This document shows positions 1-9,076 of a stretch of 64,000 nt of DNA, piece by piece. The notes below the pieces were generated by a model. That model searched no databases, had not been told where the DNA came from, and worked only from the letters and a program-made list of their open reading frames with translations. The DNA is from Roseiarcus sp963749715 (GTDB taxonomy: Bacteria > Pseudomonadota > Alphaproteobacteria > Rhizobiales > Beijerinckiaceae). The DNA lies in contig CAVVNR010000004.1 of assembly GCA_963749715.1 (NCBI GenBank), forward strand, positions 364,610-428,609, read 5' to 3'. Position 1 is the first letter of the stretch; each line of letters starts with the position of its first letter. Made by a program: the position numbers and the translations under genes.

Positions 1-1359
1 GTCATCAACGCTCTGCTCCTCTACAACATAGCCGTCGAGTCGCGGCGGTTCGACGCCTTTCGGGCCTGGATCCTCAACCACCTTCCCAACGACAGGCGCG
101 TCGTGCTGGTCGTGATCGGTTTCTGTTTCGGCGCGCTCCTCGAAGGCATCGCGGGCTTCGGCACGCCGGTTGCGATCACGTCGTCCCTTCTCATCCTCGT
201 CGGTTTTCCGGCGCTCGACGCGCTGGTGCTGGTCTTGATCTTCAATACGGCGCCGGTCGCCTTCGGCGCGCTCGGCGTGCCCGTGACGGTATTGGGGGCG
301 GTGACCGGTTTGTCTCCGCATGTTCTCGGCTCGATGGTCGGCCGTCAGCTGCCGTTCTTCGCGCTTCTTTTGCCGTTCTACGTGATGGCGCTTTACGGCG
401 GAGCGAGGTCGTTGCGGGCGCTGTGGCCCGTATTGCTGGTCGCCGGCGGCTCCTTCGCCTTGTTCCAGTTCGTATCGTCGAACTTCATCAACTACGCGTT
501 GACGGATGTCCTCGCTTCGCTGGGCTCGCTGATCGTGACGCTCGGATTCCTGCAGGCCTGGAAACCGGCTCCGGACTCCGAATTCGCAGTTCGCGGACAC
601 GCTGACCTGAGCCACGTCGCCTCGGATGTCGGAGCCTGGCAGGGCTGGCTTCCCTGGGTGGTCGTGACCATTGTCGTCATCCTGTGGACGACGTTCAGCA
701 TTCCAGCGATTGGACAGCAGTCGATCCCCTGGCCTGGCCTTAACAAGATGATCTCGATCACGCTCTATGACGACAAGCCCTATGCCGCGGTGTGGGCGTT
801 TCAGCCGCTCGCCACCGGCACCGCAATTCTTCTGTCGGCCATCATCACCGCGGCGCTGGTCGGAATCGGCGTGCCGGAGTTTTTTCGCTGCGTGCGAACG
901 ACGATCGCGCAAGCATGGCTGGCGGTGCTGACCGTCTGCCTTATTGTCGCTCTCGCCTATCTCATGAATTATTCGGGGATGGCCTATACGCTCGGCCTCG
1001 GCGCCTCCTCAGTCGGACACGCGTTCGTTTTCGTCTCGCCTTTCCTGGGCTGGCTCGCCGTGTTCTTGTCCGGGAGCGACACATCGGGCAACGCTCTGTT
1101 CGGCAACCTCCAGGTGGTGGCGGCGAAGCAGCTCAATCTCGATCCGGTGCTGTTCGCCGCGACCAATTCTTCCGGCGGCGTTATGGGCAAGATGATCTCG
1201 CCGCAGAATATCGCGACCGGCGTTTCGGTCACCGATTTGCGCGGACAGGAAGGCGTGGTCTTCGCCCGCACCTTCTGGCACAGCATCGCGCTGACGCTTC
1301 TGCTCGGCGTGCTGGTGGCGATCCAGCAATTTGTTGTCCCGGGCGTGATCCCGCATTGA
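1..1359 (+). CDS. lldP: L-lactate permease, 5' end outside window
   Basis: This is the C-terminal ~450 residues of an LctP-family inner-membrane permease that imports L-lactate (and often glycolate) with protons. The frame is open from base 1; family members are about 550 residues, so roughly 100 N-terminal residues lie upstream of the window. The hydrophobic segments and the conserved stretch FCFGALLEGIAGFGTPVAI (about residues 41-59 of the visible part) identify it, together with FLSGSDTSGNALFGNLQ and SSGGVMGKMISPQNIATG near the C terminus. Lactate oxidation genes (lutABC) and glycolate oxidase genes lie 29-37 kb downstream, which fits a 2-hydroxy acid diet, but they are not in one operon with it. 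Confidence 0.93.
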   Translation, partial: VINALLLYNIAVESRRFDAFRAWILNHLPNDRRVVLVVIGFCFGALLEGIAGFGTPVAITSSLLILVGFPALDALVLVLIFNTAPVAFGALGVPVTVLGAVTGLSPHVLGSMVGRQLPFFALLLPFYVMALYGGARSLRALWPVLLVAGGSFALFQFVSSNFINYALTDVLASLGSLIVTLGFLQAWKPAPDSEFAVRGHADLSHVASDVGAWQGWLPWVVVTIVVILWTTFSIPAIGQQSIPWPGLNKMISITLYDDKPYAAVWAFQPLATGTAILLSAIITAALVGIGVPEFFRCVRTTIAQAWLAVLTVCLIVALAYLMNYSGMAYTLGLGASSVGHAFVFVSPFLGWLAVFLSGSDTSGNALFGNLQVVAAKQLNLDPVLFAATNSSGGVMGKMISPQNIATGVSVTDLRGQEGVVFARTFWHSIALTLLLGVLVAIQQFVVPGVIPH

Positions 1360-1447
1360 CGTCGAGTCGCCTCCCGGTCGCCAACAGCGTCCTGCCCGTT
1401 TTGTTGTCGTTGATGTCGATCAGAGCGAAGTTTGAGCGTTCGCCGCC

Positions 1448-2227
1448 TCAGAACGCCCCAGGGAAGGCGCCGCCGTCGATCAGGATGTTCTGGCCGGTGA
1501 TGAATCCCGCCTGCGCGCCGGCGAGGAAGGCGCAAAGCGCGCCAAATTCGTCGGGATCGCCGAATCGCCCGGCCGGGATCCTCGCCTTCGATTCCGACCG
1601 CGCTACGTCGACGCCGACGCCACGCTGCGCCGCGGTGCGGGCGAGACCGGATTTCTGTCGGTCGGTTTCAAACGATCCGGGCTGGATCGAATTGATCGTG
1701 ACGTTGTGGCGCGCATAGAGTCGCGCCGCCGAGGCGAGGAACGCGGTTAGGCCGGCGCGCGCGCCCGATGAGACATCGAGGCCGGCGATCGGCGCCCTGA
1801 CCGAGCTCGAGGTGATGTTGACAATGCGGCCGAACTTGCGTTCGGCCATGCCTGGGGCCAGCGCCTGGACGAGCGCGATCGGGGTCAGCATGTTCGATTC
1901 GACGCCCTTCAAGACATCCTCGCGCATGATCTCATCGAACGGCTTGAAAGGCGGCCCGCCGTTGTTGTTGACCAGAATATCGGCGTCCGGGCAGGCGGCG
2001 ATGAGTTCCGCGCGCGTCGCCGGATCATCGAGATCGCCAAGGATTTCGCGAACCTTGACGCCCGTCGCTTCGCGCAACTCGCGCCCGGTCCGAGCCAGCG
2101 GTTCCGCGTCGCGGCCATTGAGAACAATGGCGCATCCGGCTTCCGCCAGCGCACGCGCGCAGGCGCGGCCGAGGCCCTTGCTCGACGCGCATACGATCGC
2201 TTTTCGGCCAGAGATCCCTAGGTCCAT
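1448..2227 (-). CDS. Atypical short-chain dehydrogenase/reductase
   Basis: A 259-residue SDR-fold protein. It has the N-terminal nucleotide-binding motif as ASSKGLGRACARAL (residues ~14-27), NNNGGPP in place of the usual NNAG, a Ser-rich catalytic strand ITSSSVRAP, and the IQPGSFETDR region. The YxxxK catalytic dyad is not visible: the aligned stretch reads DVSSGARAGL, so Ser and Arg occupy the usual Tyr and Lys positions. SDRs with an NGARAGL-like stretch recur in proteobacterial genomes, so this looks like a subfamily feature rather than damage. The substrate cannot be inferred. It converges on the lactate permease and has no close operon partner. Confidence 0.85.
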   Translation of the reverse strand: MDLGISGRKAIVCASSKGLGRACARALAEAGCAIVLNGRDAEPLARTGRELREATGVKVREILGDLDDPATRAELIAACPDADILVNNNGGPPFKPFDEIMREDVLKGVESNMLTPIALVQALAPGMAERKFGRIVNITSSSVRAPIAGLDVSSGARAGLTAFLASAARLYARHNVTINSIQPGSFETDRQKSGLARTAAQRGVGVDVARSESKARIPAGRFGDPDEFGALCAFLAGAQAGFITGQNILIDGGAFPGAF

Positions 2228-2361
2228 GCGTCACGCCCCACACTCGACACCCTCTGCTCTGACAATTATAAGCGCGTCGCGTGCGCCGCGTCATCGAAGC
2301 GACACGAGAATCTGTGCAGAGAGTTGCCGTCTGTTCGCCCCCTTGCGAGGAGGCCGCCCCT

Positions 2362-3204
2362 TTGTCGAAGTCTCACGAAACCCACCGTTACCGGACGCTT
2401 TTCCTGTCGGATTTGCACCTGGGAACGCGCGGCTGCCAGGCCCACCTTATCCTGGATATGCTGCGACATGTCGAGGCTGACACGATCTACCTTGTCGGCG
2501 ACATCATCGACGGGTGGCGCCTCCGTGCCGGCTGGTATTGGCCGCAGGCGCACAACGACGTCGTTCAGAAACTGTTGCGCAAAGTCCGCCGCGGCGCGCG
2601 GATGGTGTTCGTTCCCGGCAACCACGATGAATTCGCTCGTCAATTCTTCGGCCTGACCTTCGGGGGCATCCAGATCAAGCGGCAGGCGATCCACACGGCC
2701 GCTGACGGCAAGCGGTACCTCATTATCCACGGCGATGAATTCGACGTGGTGGTGCGCCACTCGAAGTGGCTCGCCTTCTTCGGCGACTGGGCCTACGACC
2801 TCGCGCTGTTCGTCAATACCCATTTCAACGCGGCGCGCCGGGCGCTCGGTTTGCCGTATTGGTCGTTTTCGGCCTGGGCGAAGCTCAAGGTCAAGAACGC
2901 GGTGAATTTTATCGGCTCGTTCGAGCAGGAGCTCGCCGGCGAAGCCAGAAAGCGCGGCGTCGACGGCGTGGTTTGCGGCCACATTCATCATCCGATCATC
3001 CGGGAGATGGGGGGCGTCATCTATGTCAACACCGGCGACTTCGTCGAGTCGTGCTCGCTCGTGGTCGAGCATCATGACGGCCGGTTCGAGGTGCTGCGCT
3101 GGAAGATTCCCCTGCAGCTCAACTCGCGCATCGAGGAGCCGGTCTCGTTCGAGGACGAAGCGGTTGACGGGCGAGCGGAACAGGCGCAGGCGGAAGCGGC
3201 CTGA
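2362..3204 (+). CDS. LpxH-like UDP-2,3-diacylglucosamine diphosphatase family phosphoesterase
   Basis: A calcineurin-like metallophosphoesterase carrying all metal-binding motifs in order: SDLHLG (residues ~16-21), GDIIDG, GNHDE, HGDEFD and GHIHHP. The sequence between them (HSKWLAFFGDWAYDLAL) is typical of the LpxH-like group common in Alphaproteobacteria, where the enzyme is annotated for lipid A assembly although the true substrate is often untested. The TTG at 2362 is chosen as start because a GAGGAGG ribosome site lies at 2347-2353, 8 nt upstream; a GTG at 2281 would add 27 residues without a comparable site. Its stop overlaps the glycosyltransferase start (TGATG), so the two are translationally coupled and probably act on the same lipid or glycolipid. 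Confidence 0.85.
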   Translation: MSKSHETHRYRTLFLSDLHLGTRGCQAHLILDMLRHVEADTIYLVGDIIDGWRLRAGWYWPQAHNDVVQKLLRKVRRGARMVFVPGNHDEFARQFFGLTFGGIQIKRQAIHTAADGKRYLIIHGDEFDVVVRHSKWLAFFGDWAYDLALFVNTHFNAARRALGLPYWSFSAWAKLKVKNAVNFIGSFEQELAGEARKRGVDGVVCGHIHHPIIREMGGVIYVNTGDFVESCSLVVEHHDGRFEVLRWKIPLQLNSRIEEPVSFEDEAVDGRAEQAQAEAA

Positions 3205-4265
3205 TGCGCATCCTGATCGCGACAGACGCCTGGCGGCCGCAAGTCAACGGGGTCGTCTCGACCCTGGAGCGGATGACCCAGGCGGCGGCGGAATTCGGCG
3301 CGGAATTCGAATTTCTCACTCCCCAGGGCATGTGGAGCGCGCCATTGCCCTCCTACCCCGAGATTCGCCTCGCGCTCCCGAACGTATGGCGGATCGGCGG
3401 CCGCATCGAGGAAGCGGCGCCGGACCACATCCATATCGCCACCGAAGGCCCGATCGGCTGGCTGACGCGCGCCTATTGCCTCCGGCGCAAACGTATCTTC
3501 ACAACCAGCTATCACACCCGCTTTCCCGAATATGTGTCGGCGCGGTTCGGCGTTCCCAAATGGCTGACCTATGCGGGCTTGCGCTATTTCCATGCGCCCT
3601 CGGCCGCGGTGATGGCGCCGACGCCGACCATCGGCGCCGACCTGACCAGCCGCGGCTTTGCCCGGGTGCGAATATGGACGCGCGGCGTCAATCACGCCCT
3701 CTACCGCCCGCGGACCAAGCGCGCGCTCGACCTGCCGCGGCCGATCTTTCTCTCGGTCGGGCGGGTGGCGGTGGAGAAGAACCTCGAAGCGCTGCTCGGC
3801 CTCGACCTGCCCGGCTCGACGGTCATCGTCGGCGACGGACCGGAGCGCCGCCGGCTCGAGCGGCGCTACCGCCATGCGCATTTTCTCGGCGCAAGGCATG
3901 GCGAGGCGCTCGCCGACATCTACGCCAGCGCGGACGTGTTCGTCTTCCCCTCGCGCACCGATACGTTCGGGATCGTGCTGATCGAGGCGATGGCGAGCGG
4001 CGTTCCAGTCGCGGCCTTCCCCGTGCCCGGACCGATCGACGTCGTCGGCCACGGCGCGGGCGTGCTCGAGGAGGACTTGAGGGCGGCCTGCCTCAAGGCG
4101 CTGACCATCCCGCGCGAGCGGGCGCGCGAACATTCCCTGCGCTTCACCTGGAGGGAGAGCGCGCGCCAGTTCCTCGACAACATCGAGACGAGCCGGTCGG
4201 ACCGCAGAGTGACCTCACGGTGGCGCGAACGGGTCGGACTCCCCCGGATCGCCGGAGGCGGGTAG
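3204..4265 (+). CDS. Glycosyltransferase, GT4 family
   Basis: A 353-residue GT-B fold glycosyltransferase. The N-terminal acceptor domain opens with RILIATDAWRPQVNGVVSTL, and the C-terminal nucleotide-sugar domain shows VGRVAVEKN, VGDGPERRR and the E-x7-E-like segment FGIVLIEAMASGVPVAAF (residues ~253-270). The family transfers hexoses such as mannose or glucose to lipids or glycans at the cytoplasmic membrane. It overlaps the upstream phosphoesterase stop by one base, a conserved-looking pairing that suggests a shared role in membrane glycolipid synthesis. Donor and acceptor cannot be deduced. Confidence 0.9.
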   Translation: MRILIATDAWRPQVNGVVSTLERMTQAAAEFGAEFEFLTPQGMWSAPLPSYPEIRLALPNVWRIGGRIEEAAPDHIHIATEGPIGWLTRAYCLRRKRIFTTSYHTRFPEYVSARFGVPKWLTYAGLRYFHAPSAAVMAPTPTIGADLTSRGFARVRIWTRGVNHALYRPRTKRALDLPRPIFLSVGRVAVEKNLEALLGLDLPGSTVIVGDGPERRRLERRYRHAHFLGARHGEALADIYASADVFVFPSRTDTFGIVLIEAMASGVPVAAFPVPGPIDVVGHGAGVLEEDLRAACLKALTIPRERAREHSLRFTWRESARQFLDNIETSRSDRRVTSRWRERVGLPRIAGGG

Positions 4266-4705
4266 CGGAAGAACGGCCAAGCCGACCCCAAATCCAGCCA
4301 AATCGAGCAAAGCCCGGCCAATTCCGGGCAAAGAAAATCAAAGAAAACGCTTTTGATTTCCTTGGATTTCCTTCGCGGAATCGGGCGTTTTCATTTGGTT
4401 ACGGCGACCCCTCCGGCATTAAAAATCTTCCTCTCTCCTTTCTTGGCGGGCGGGCCTAAGCGGCCAAGCGCTCGCTTCGATCGTCCACCGAGGCAAAGTA
4501 CCAGAGATTCTGATTTTCGTAAAGAGGAATCACCAACGAGGTTTTTCATGAGCCCATCGGCGGCTCGCGCTGGCTCCTCGCAGCGACGGGGACGGCGGGC
4601 CTCGCCGCGGCGAAGGCCGTGGCGACAGCGACGCGGAATTGCAACGCGCCGAAGCCACATCTGGATCCGATCAGGCCGATCAGGACACGGCAGTTCGCCA
4701 AGGAC
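4266..4705. other. Intergenic stretch without a supported gene
   Basis: About 440 bases between the glycosyltransferase and the convergent acyltransferase. It is less GC-rich than its surroundings and has an AT-rich imperfect hairpin around 4335-4357 that could help end the glycosyltransferase transcript. An open frame here (4353-4961) runs antisense into the acyltransferase and has no family resemblance. Confidence 0.5.
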
Positions 4706-5854
4706 TCAGTCCGTCAGTCGCGGGCCGCTCTCGCCGCTTGGCAGGATTGGGCGCGCCAGCTCAAAAAGCGCAAGGCAAACGCGATCGACCCTCGCCAAAA
4801 TCAGCTTCTTGCGGTTCAGAATGGGCTGCTCAACCAGGTTCCAGGATAGCCACGCACAGAGCAGGCTTGGCGGCAACGCCATGAGAATCATCCGCCACCA
4901 ACATTCTACGCCGGGAAAGAGATGCGCGATCGTTTGCTGGATCGGGAAGTGGAACAGGTAGACGCCATAGGACAGGTCGCCGAATGGAATCTTCGGCGGC
5001 CGCATGAGTCCGATCCAGACGGTCAGATAAGCGATCGGAAGCGCCGCAAGAAAGGCGGTATTGGGAATTTGCAGCAAGACCATCGACGCGACGCCGGCAA
5101 CGACGCCGAGAAAGGAGGCGTAAGGGATCCGGTCGCGATAAAGATGGATGCCGGCCCCGGCAAGAAACGCGACAACAAGAACTCGCCCCTGAAGGGGGCC
5201 GAACGGGCTGATCGAATTCTCAAGAAAAGCGCCGGCAGTGGCGGCGAGCGAGAAAGCCACCAGCAGCGCGACAAAAAGGCGTCGGCGCCGCAGCCCCGTC
5301 AATAACGAGACAATCGCGAGCGACACGTAGCACTCAAGCTCGAACGGAATGGTCCAAAGCTGAGAGTTGACGACCCGCGGAACGCGATTGTCCGCGAATA
5401 CGCCGGGCAAGGTAAAGTGCACCAAGCCAAGGATATTGCCGAAATAGCCGCCGAGCTCCGGGCTGGTCAGATAGTCTCGAAGCGGGAGCGTGGTGAAAAA
5501 CGCGCCCAGGATCAGGGCGGAGAGCGTAACCTCGACGGCGAGAGCCGGGACAAGCCGCAGCAGACGAAGGGTCGCAAACTGGTGCAGCCGGGTCCGCGCG
5601 AGGCTGCCTGTGACGAGAAAGCCCGACAGGGCAAAGAACATCGGCAGTATGGCTGCGGCGAGGAACCGAAACGGCCCGCTCCAGAGAGCGTGGTAGGCGG
5701 CGAGCGACCCGGAGGTGAGGATGATGCTGTGCCAGACAAGCACGGCGAGGGCCAATCCGAGGCGAAGATAGTCAAAACCCGCGGTGACGCCGTTTCCTTT
5801 CCGGATCTCGTCCAGAATTGTGCGATCGCCAAAAAGTCGCGAGCCTATGTCCAT
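4706..5854 (-). CDS. Acyltransferase 3 family membrane protein
   Basis: An integral membrane O-acyltransferase of the Acyl_transf_3 (OafA/NodX-type) family, which moves acetyl or other acyl groups from the cytoplasmic side onto exported polysaccharides or lipids. Early in the protein is the family motif FDYLRLGLALAVLVWHS with its conserved His, followed by FFALSGFLVTGSL, LWTIPFELECY and YLFHFPIQQ, and about ten hydrophobic helices. The ATG at 5854 (MDIGSRLFGD) is preferred because the frame upstream of it is Arg-rich and unlike the family. The last ~30 residues are unrelated to the family core. The acceptor is unknown. Confidence 0.85.
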   Translation of the reverse strand: MDIGSRLFGDRTILDEIRKGNGVTAGFDYLRLGLALAVLVWHSIILTSGSLAAYHALWSGPFRFLAAAILPMFFALSGFLVTGSLARTRLHQFATLRLLRLVPALAVEVTLSALILGAFFTTLPLRDYLTSPELGGYFGNILGLVHFTLPGVFADNRVPRVVNSQLWTIPFELECYVSLAIVSLLTGLRRRRLFVALLVAFSLAATAGAFLENSISPFGPLQGRVLVVAFLAGAGIHLYRDRIPYASFLGVVAGVASMVLLQIPNTAFLAALPIAYLTVWIGLMRPPKIPFGDLSYGVYLFHFPIQQTIAHLFPGVECWWRMILMALPPSLLCAWLSWNLVEQPILNRKKLILARVDRVCLALFELARPILPSGESGPRLTD

Positions 5855-6071
5855 TATGTCGGGCTGTCGTCTACGGCGGAATGGCCGTCCGACAGCAATC
5901 TCCGATAAGCGAGTTAGGAATTGCTTAGGCGGAACGCTTGAAAGCGATCGAACGCGCAAGGGCATTGTCCGACGCGCTATCTCGCGGCCAGATTTCCTGA
6001 ACGGCGGCAAACGCAGCGAGTCCCAGCGATAGCCGAGAAGAGCCGATTTCGAAGGCTTGGCGCTGCCGTGT

Positions 6072-7286
6072 TCAGCCGGCGAGGCTGAGCAGCGTCGCGG
6101 CGGCGGCGGTCGCGAGGACGACGACGAGCGGGGGAGCGCGCCAGACGATCAGCGCGACGAAGCCAGCCGCCGCGATGGCGAAATCGGCCGGCCCCCCGAC
6201 CGCGCTCGTCCACACCGGATTGTAGAGCGCGGAAGCGAGCAGGCCGACCACGGCGGCGTTGACGCCGGCCATCGCCGCCCGCGCGTTCAAGCGGGCGCGC
6301 AGGCCATTCCAGAACGGAAGGGCCGCCATCACCAGCAGAAGCCCGGGGGCGAAAATCGCGACCAGAGCGAGCGCCGCCCCGGCGACGCCGCCCGGCGCAA
6401 CGCCCGCAACCGCGCCGAGATAGGCGGCGAAGGTGAAGAGCGGTCCGGGCACGGCCTGGGCCGCGCCATAGCCGGCGAGGAAGGCGCTATCGGAGACCCA
6501 GCCCGGATCGACCACGGCGGTCCGCAGCAGCGGCAGCACCACATGGCCGCCGCCGAACACCAGCGCGCCCGAGCGGTAGAAGGCGGCGGCGAGCGCCGGC
6601 GCGCCCGAGCCTCCAGGAACGAGCGATAGCGCCAGCAGGACGAAGAACAGGCCGGCGAAGACAATCGCCATCCGCCGGGAGATCGGCGCCTCGGCGGCGG
6701 CGACAGTGGCGACCGCGCCCTGCCGGCAGACGACAAGTCCGGCAAGGGCGCCGAGAAGGATGACGGCGATCTGGGCCCAGGCCGCCGGCGCGAACGCCAT
6801 CAGGATCAGCGACAAGACGGCGATCGTCGCCCGCGGCCGGTCGGGCGCGAGGCTCCGGGCCATGCCTGAGACCGCCTGGGCGACGATGGCGACCGCGACC
6901 AGCTTGAGGCCGTGCATGAGCCCTTCGCCCGCCGGACCTTTCAGCGCGCCCTCGCCATAGGCGAAGAGCGTAAGCGCAATCGCCGAGGGCAGCGTGAACC
7001 CGGCCCACGCCGCGAGGCCGCCGAGGTAGCCCGCGCGCATGAGCCCAATCGCAAAGCCGGTCTGGCTGCTGGCCGGGCCGGGCAGGAATTGGCACAAGGC
7101 GACGAGGTCGGCATAGGCGCGCTCGTCGAGCCAGCCGCGCTTAACGACGAACTCGCGGCGGAAATAGCCGAGATGCGCGACCGGGCCGCCGAAGCTGGTC
7201 AGGCCGAGCTTGAGAAAAACCCGCAGCACTTCGAGGGGCGAACCGGCGTTCTTGCATGGCGGACCGTCCCGCATCGCGACCGTCAT
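6072..7286 (-). CDS. chrA: Chromate transporter ChrA (bidomain CHR family)
   Basis: A 404-residue membrane protein with two tandem CHR domains. The N-terminal domain has LGLTSFGGPVAHLGYF (residues ~29-44), LCQFLPGPASSQ and IGLMRAGYLGG; the second repeats the pattern as FGGGHVVLPLL and AVPGPLFTFAAYLGA. The family exports chromate, lowering cytoplasmic Cr(VI), although some members may move sulfate or other oxyanions. Length matches long-chain ChrA proteins. It stands alone; a chrB regulator is not visible nearby. The start codon region overlaps a fragment of the GTCATTGCGAG dispersed repeat. Confidence 0.93.
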   Translation of the reverse strand: MTVAMRDGPPCKNAGSPLEVLRVFLKLGLTSFGGPVAHLGYFRREFVVKRGWLDERAYADLVALCQFLPGPASSQTGFAIGLMRAGYLGGLAAWAGFTLPSAIALTLFAYGEGALKGPAGEGLMHGLKLVAVAIVAQAVSGMARSLAPDRPRATIAVLSLILMAFAPAAWAQIAVILLGALAGLVVCRQGAVATVAAAEAPISRRMAIVFAGLFFVLLALSLVPGGSGAPALAAAFYRSGALVFGGGHVVLPLLRTAVVDPGWVSDSAFLAGYGAAQAVPGPLFTFAAYLGAVAGVAPGGVAGAALALVAIFAPGLLLVMAALPFWNGLRARLNARAAMAGVNAAVVGLLASALYNPVWTSAVGGPADFAIAAAGFVALIVWRAPPLVVVLATAAAATLLSLAG

Positions 7287-7409
7287 TGCGGTCGGTTAGG
7301 CGTCATTGCGAGGAGGATCGAACGACGGCTGCGCTTCTCCATAGCTTTGGGCTCGCGGATTAGGCAACAAGGGCGAGGCGTCGGTCGAAACCGTGGACAC
7401 AGCCGCGAA

Positions 7410-7713
7410 TCACTCCCGCAATTCAGCGTCCACGACAGCGCGAAGCGATGGCGGCGCTTCATGGATCGTCTGCCAGATTCGGCGTTCGAGAACATCCTCA
7501 TAATCGTGGCGGTCGATGCTCCCTGAACCAGCAACGGCCTTCCAAGGGGATTTCGGGATGTCGCCCTTTGAAAGCCGGCGACAGCCGCCGCGACGCCTCG
7601 GAGATGATTTCCAGGCAGCGTGTCGCCGCATAAAGGGTTTTGTCGTCGTTCAGCAAGCCGTCAAGTTCGAGGCCGTGCACAAAGCGCAACGCGCGTGCGA
7701 TGTTGTCGCGCAG
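7410..7713 (-). pseudogene. HepT-like (DUF86) toxin gene remnant, truncated and frameshifted
   Basis: The minus strand encodes a recognisable HepT/DUF86 protein in two frames. The upstream part reads LRDNIARALRFVHG, then LEIISEASRRL and RHPEIP. The downstream part reads GSGSIDRHDYEDVLERRIW, equivalent to the family's RNxxxHxY-type HEPN stretch. The frames join if one T is removed from the CCCCTTGG at about 7535. The start is missing: homology stops exactly where the palindromic repeat at 7713 begins, and no MntA nucleotidyltransferase antitoxin partner is present. HepT proteins are HEPN RNases neutralised by MntA AMPylation. This copy is a decayed remnant. Confidence 0.7.
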
Positions 7714-7788
7714 GAATACGGTGACACTTACATCTTTCCCTATTCTCCCTAGAGGCGAAAATAGCAAATATGCATGTGTCACCGTTTT
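7713..7788. repeat. MITE-like palindromic repeat, copy 1
   Basis: The copy begins with GGAATACGGTGACAC and ends with GTGTCACCGTTTT, giving a 10-bp inverted repeat (ACGGTGACAC at 7718 and GTGTCACCGT ending at 7785). It encloses an AT-rich centre containing GAAAATAGCAAATATGCAT. It is repeated at 7853-7920 with the centre 8 bp shorter. It replaces the 5' end of the HepT remnant. Confidence 0.75.
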
Positions 7789-7793
7789 GTTAT

Positions 7794-7834
7794 CCGGTGC
7801 TGCACCATCGTCCTCAGCGTATTCAGATCTTTGG
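7794..7834. repeat. 41-bp duplicate of the 3' end of tal
   Basis: This 41-bp segment is identical to 8036-8076 inside the last codons of transaldolase, in the same orientation. It sits between the two copies of the palindromic repeat, so the tail of tal and the repeat appear to have been duplicated together. Confidence 0.85.
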
Positions 7835-7852
7835 GCGTCCGCGGTCGCGCGC

Positions 7853-7920
7853 GGAATACGGTGACACTTACATCTTTCTCTTTCTCCCGAAAATAGCAAA
7901 TATGCATGTGTCACCGTTTT
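7853..7920. repeat. MITE-like palindromic repeat, copy 2
   Basis: Second copy of the element at 7713-7788, with the same ACGGTGACAC/GTGTCACCGT ends (7858 to 7917). The centre differs by a short deletion and a few substitutions. It lies about 100 bp downstream of the transaldolase stop codon. Confidence 0.75.
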
Positions 7921-8017
7921 CCGGAGCGCGGCGCTCGATCGACGGGCGTCCTGAGGACGCCCTATGGAGGTCGACCGACGCGGCCAGCGACCGCGTCGCC
8001 CGACGCGCGCCGCGCCC

Positions 8018-8971
8018 TCACGCCGCTTTCGCCAGCCGGTGCTGCACCATCGTCCTCAGCGTATTCAGATCTTTGGCGAACAGGCGGATGCCGTCGGAGA
8101 GCTTCTCGGTCGCCATCTGGTCTTCGTTCAGCATCCAGCGGAATGTCTTTTCGTCCATCGCGACCTTGGCTGGGGCCGGCCCGGGATGGGCGGGGTCGAG
8201 ATGCCGCGTGAGCGCGCCCTCGTCCTTCGAGAGCGCATCGAGCAGCTGAGGCGAGATTGTGAGCCGGTCACAGCCCGCCAGCGCCTCGATCTCGCCGGTG
8301 TTGCGGAACGATGCGCCCATGACGACCGTCTTGATTCCGTAGGTCTTGTAATAGGCGTAGATCGTGCGGACCGAGTGCACGCCCGGATCGGTCTCGGCGG
8401 TGTAGGGGCCGCCGCCCGCCTTCACATGCCAGTCGAAAATGCGCCCGACGAAGGGCGAAAGAAGAAACGCCTTGGCGTCTCCCGCGGCAATCGCCTGGGC
8501 GAGCGAGAAGGCGAGCGTCATGTTGCAATCGATGCCGTCGGCCTGCAGGCGCCGCGCCGCTTGCACGCCTTCCCAGGTCGAAGCGAGCTTGATGAGGATG
8601 TGATCGTGGCTGACGCCACGCTCCTTGTAGGCGGCGATGATCGATTTCGCCTTCGCGACCATGGCCTCGGTGTCGAACGAAAGATCAGCGTCGACTTCGG
8701 TCGAAACGCGGCCAGGGACGATCTTGGTCAGTTCGGAGCCGAAGTTCACGGCGATGCGGTCGGTCACTTCGCCGACCGAAGCGCTCCGCTTGCCCCCCCA
8801 GACGATCGCCTCGTCGACAAGCCGCGCGTAGCCCGGCATCTCCGCGGCCTTCAGGATCAGCGACGGATTTGTCGTGGCGTCGGTCGGCTTATAGGCGCGG
8901 ATCGAATCCATGTCGCCGGTGTCCGAGACGACGGTGGTCATAGCGCGCAATTGTTCGAGCTTGCTGGTCAT
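8018..8971 (-). CDS. tal: Transaldolase
   Basis: A 317-residue class I transaldolase of the TalB type, cytoplasmic, exchanging dihydroxyacetone units between sedoheptulose 7-phosphate and glyceraldehyde 3-phosphate in the non-oxidative pentose phosphate pathway. The Schiff-base lysine is Lys128 in ILIKLASTWEG; other family blocks are TDATTNPSLIL (residues 30-40), NMTLAFSL and FLLSPFVGRIFDWH. Length and ends match the family. A GGAAC-N16-CGTT sequence at 9077-9101 on the minus strand sits ~105 nt upstream, so it may belong to the EcfG general stress regulon. The last codons are duplicated at 7794-7834. Confidence 0.95.
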   Translation of the reverse strand: MTSKLEQLRAMTTVVSDTGDMDSIRAYKPTDATTNPSLILKAAEMPGYARLVDEAIVWGGKRSASVGEVTDRIAVNFGSELTKIVPGRVSTEVDADLSFDTEAMVAKAKSIIAAYKERGVSHDHILIKLASTWEGVQAARRLQADGIDCNMTLAFSLAQAIAAGDAKAFLLSPFVGRIFDWHVKAGGGPYTAETDPGVHSVRTIYAYYKTYGIKTVVMGASFRNTGEIEALAGCDRLTISPQLLDALSKDEGALTRHLDPAHPGPAPAKVAMDEKTFRWMLNEDQMATEKLSDGIRLFAKDLNTLRTMVQHRLAKAA

Positions 8972-9076
8972 GGACGAGCCTCCTTCGGGACTGCCTTAGC
9001 CGTGATTGTCGCGCTCGCGCGCGTCATAAGCAAGCAGCGGCGGCCACTCTTTGGTATCGACGGGCGCGCGATCCTA

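Noticed and set aside
4353..4961. 202-codon plus-strand frame after the glycosyltransferase
   Set aside because: It runs antisense into the acyltransferase, is Arg/Ser-rich nonsense typical of GC-rich shadow frames, and has no family resemblance.
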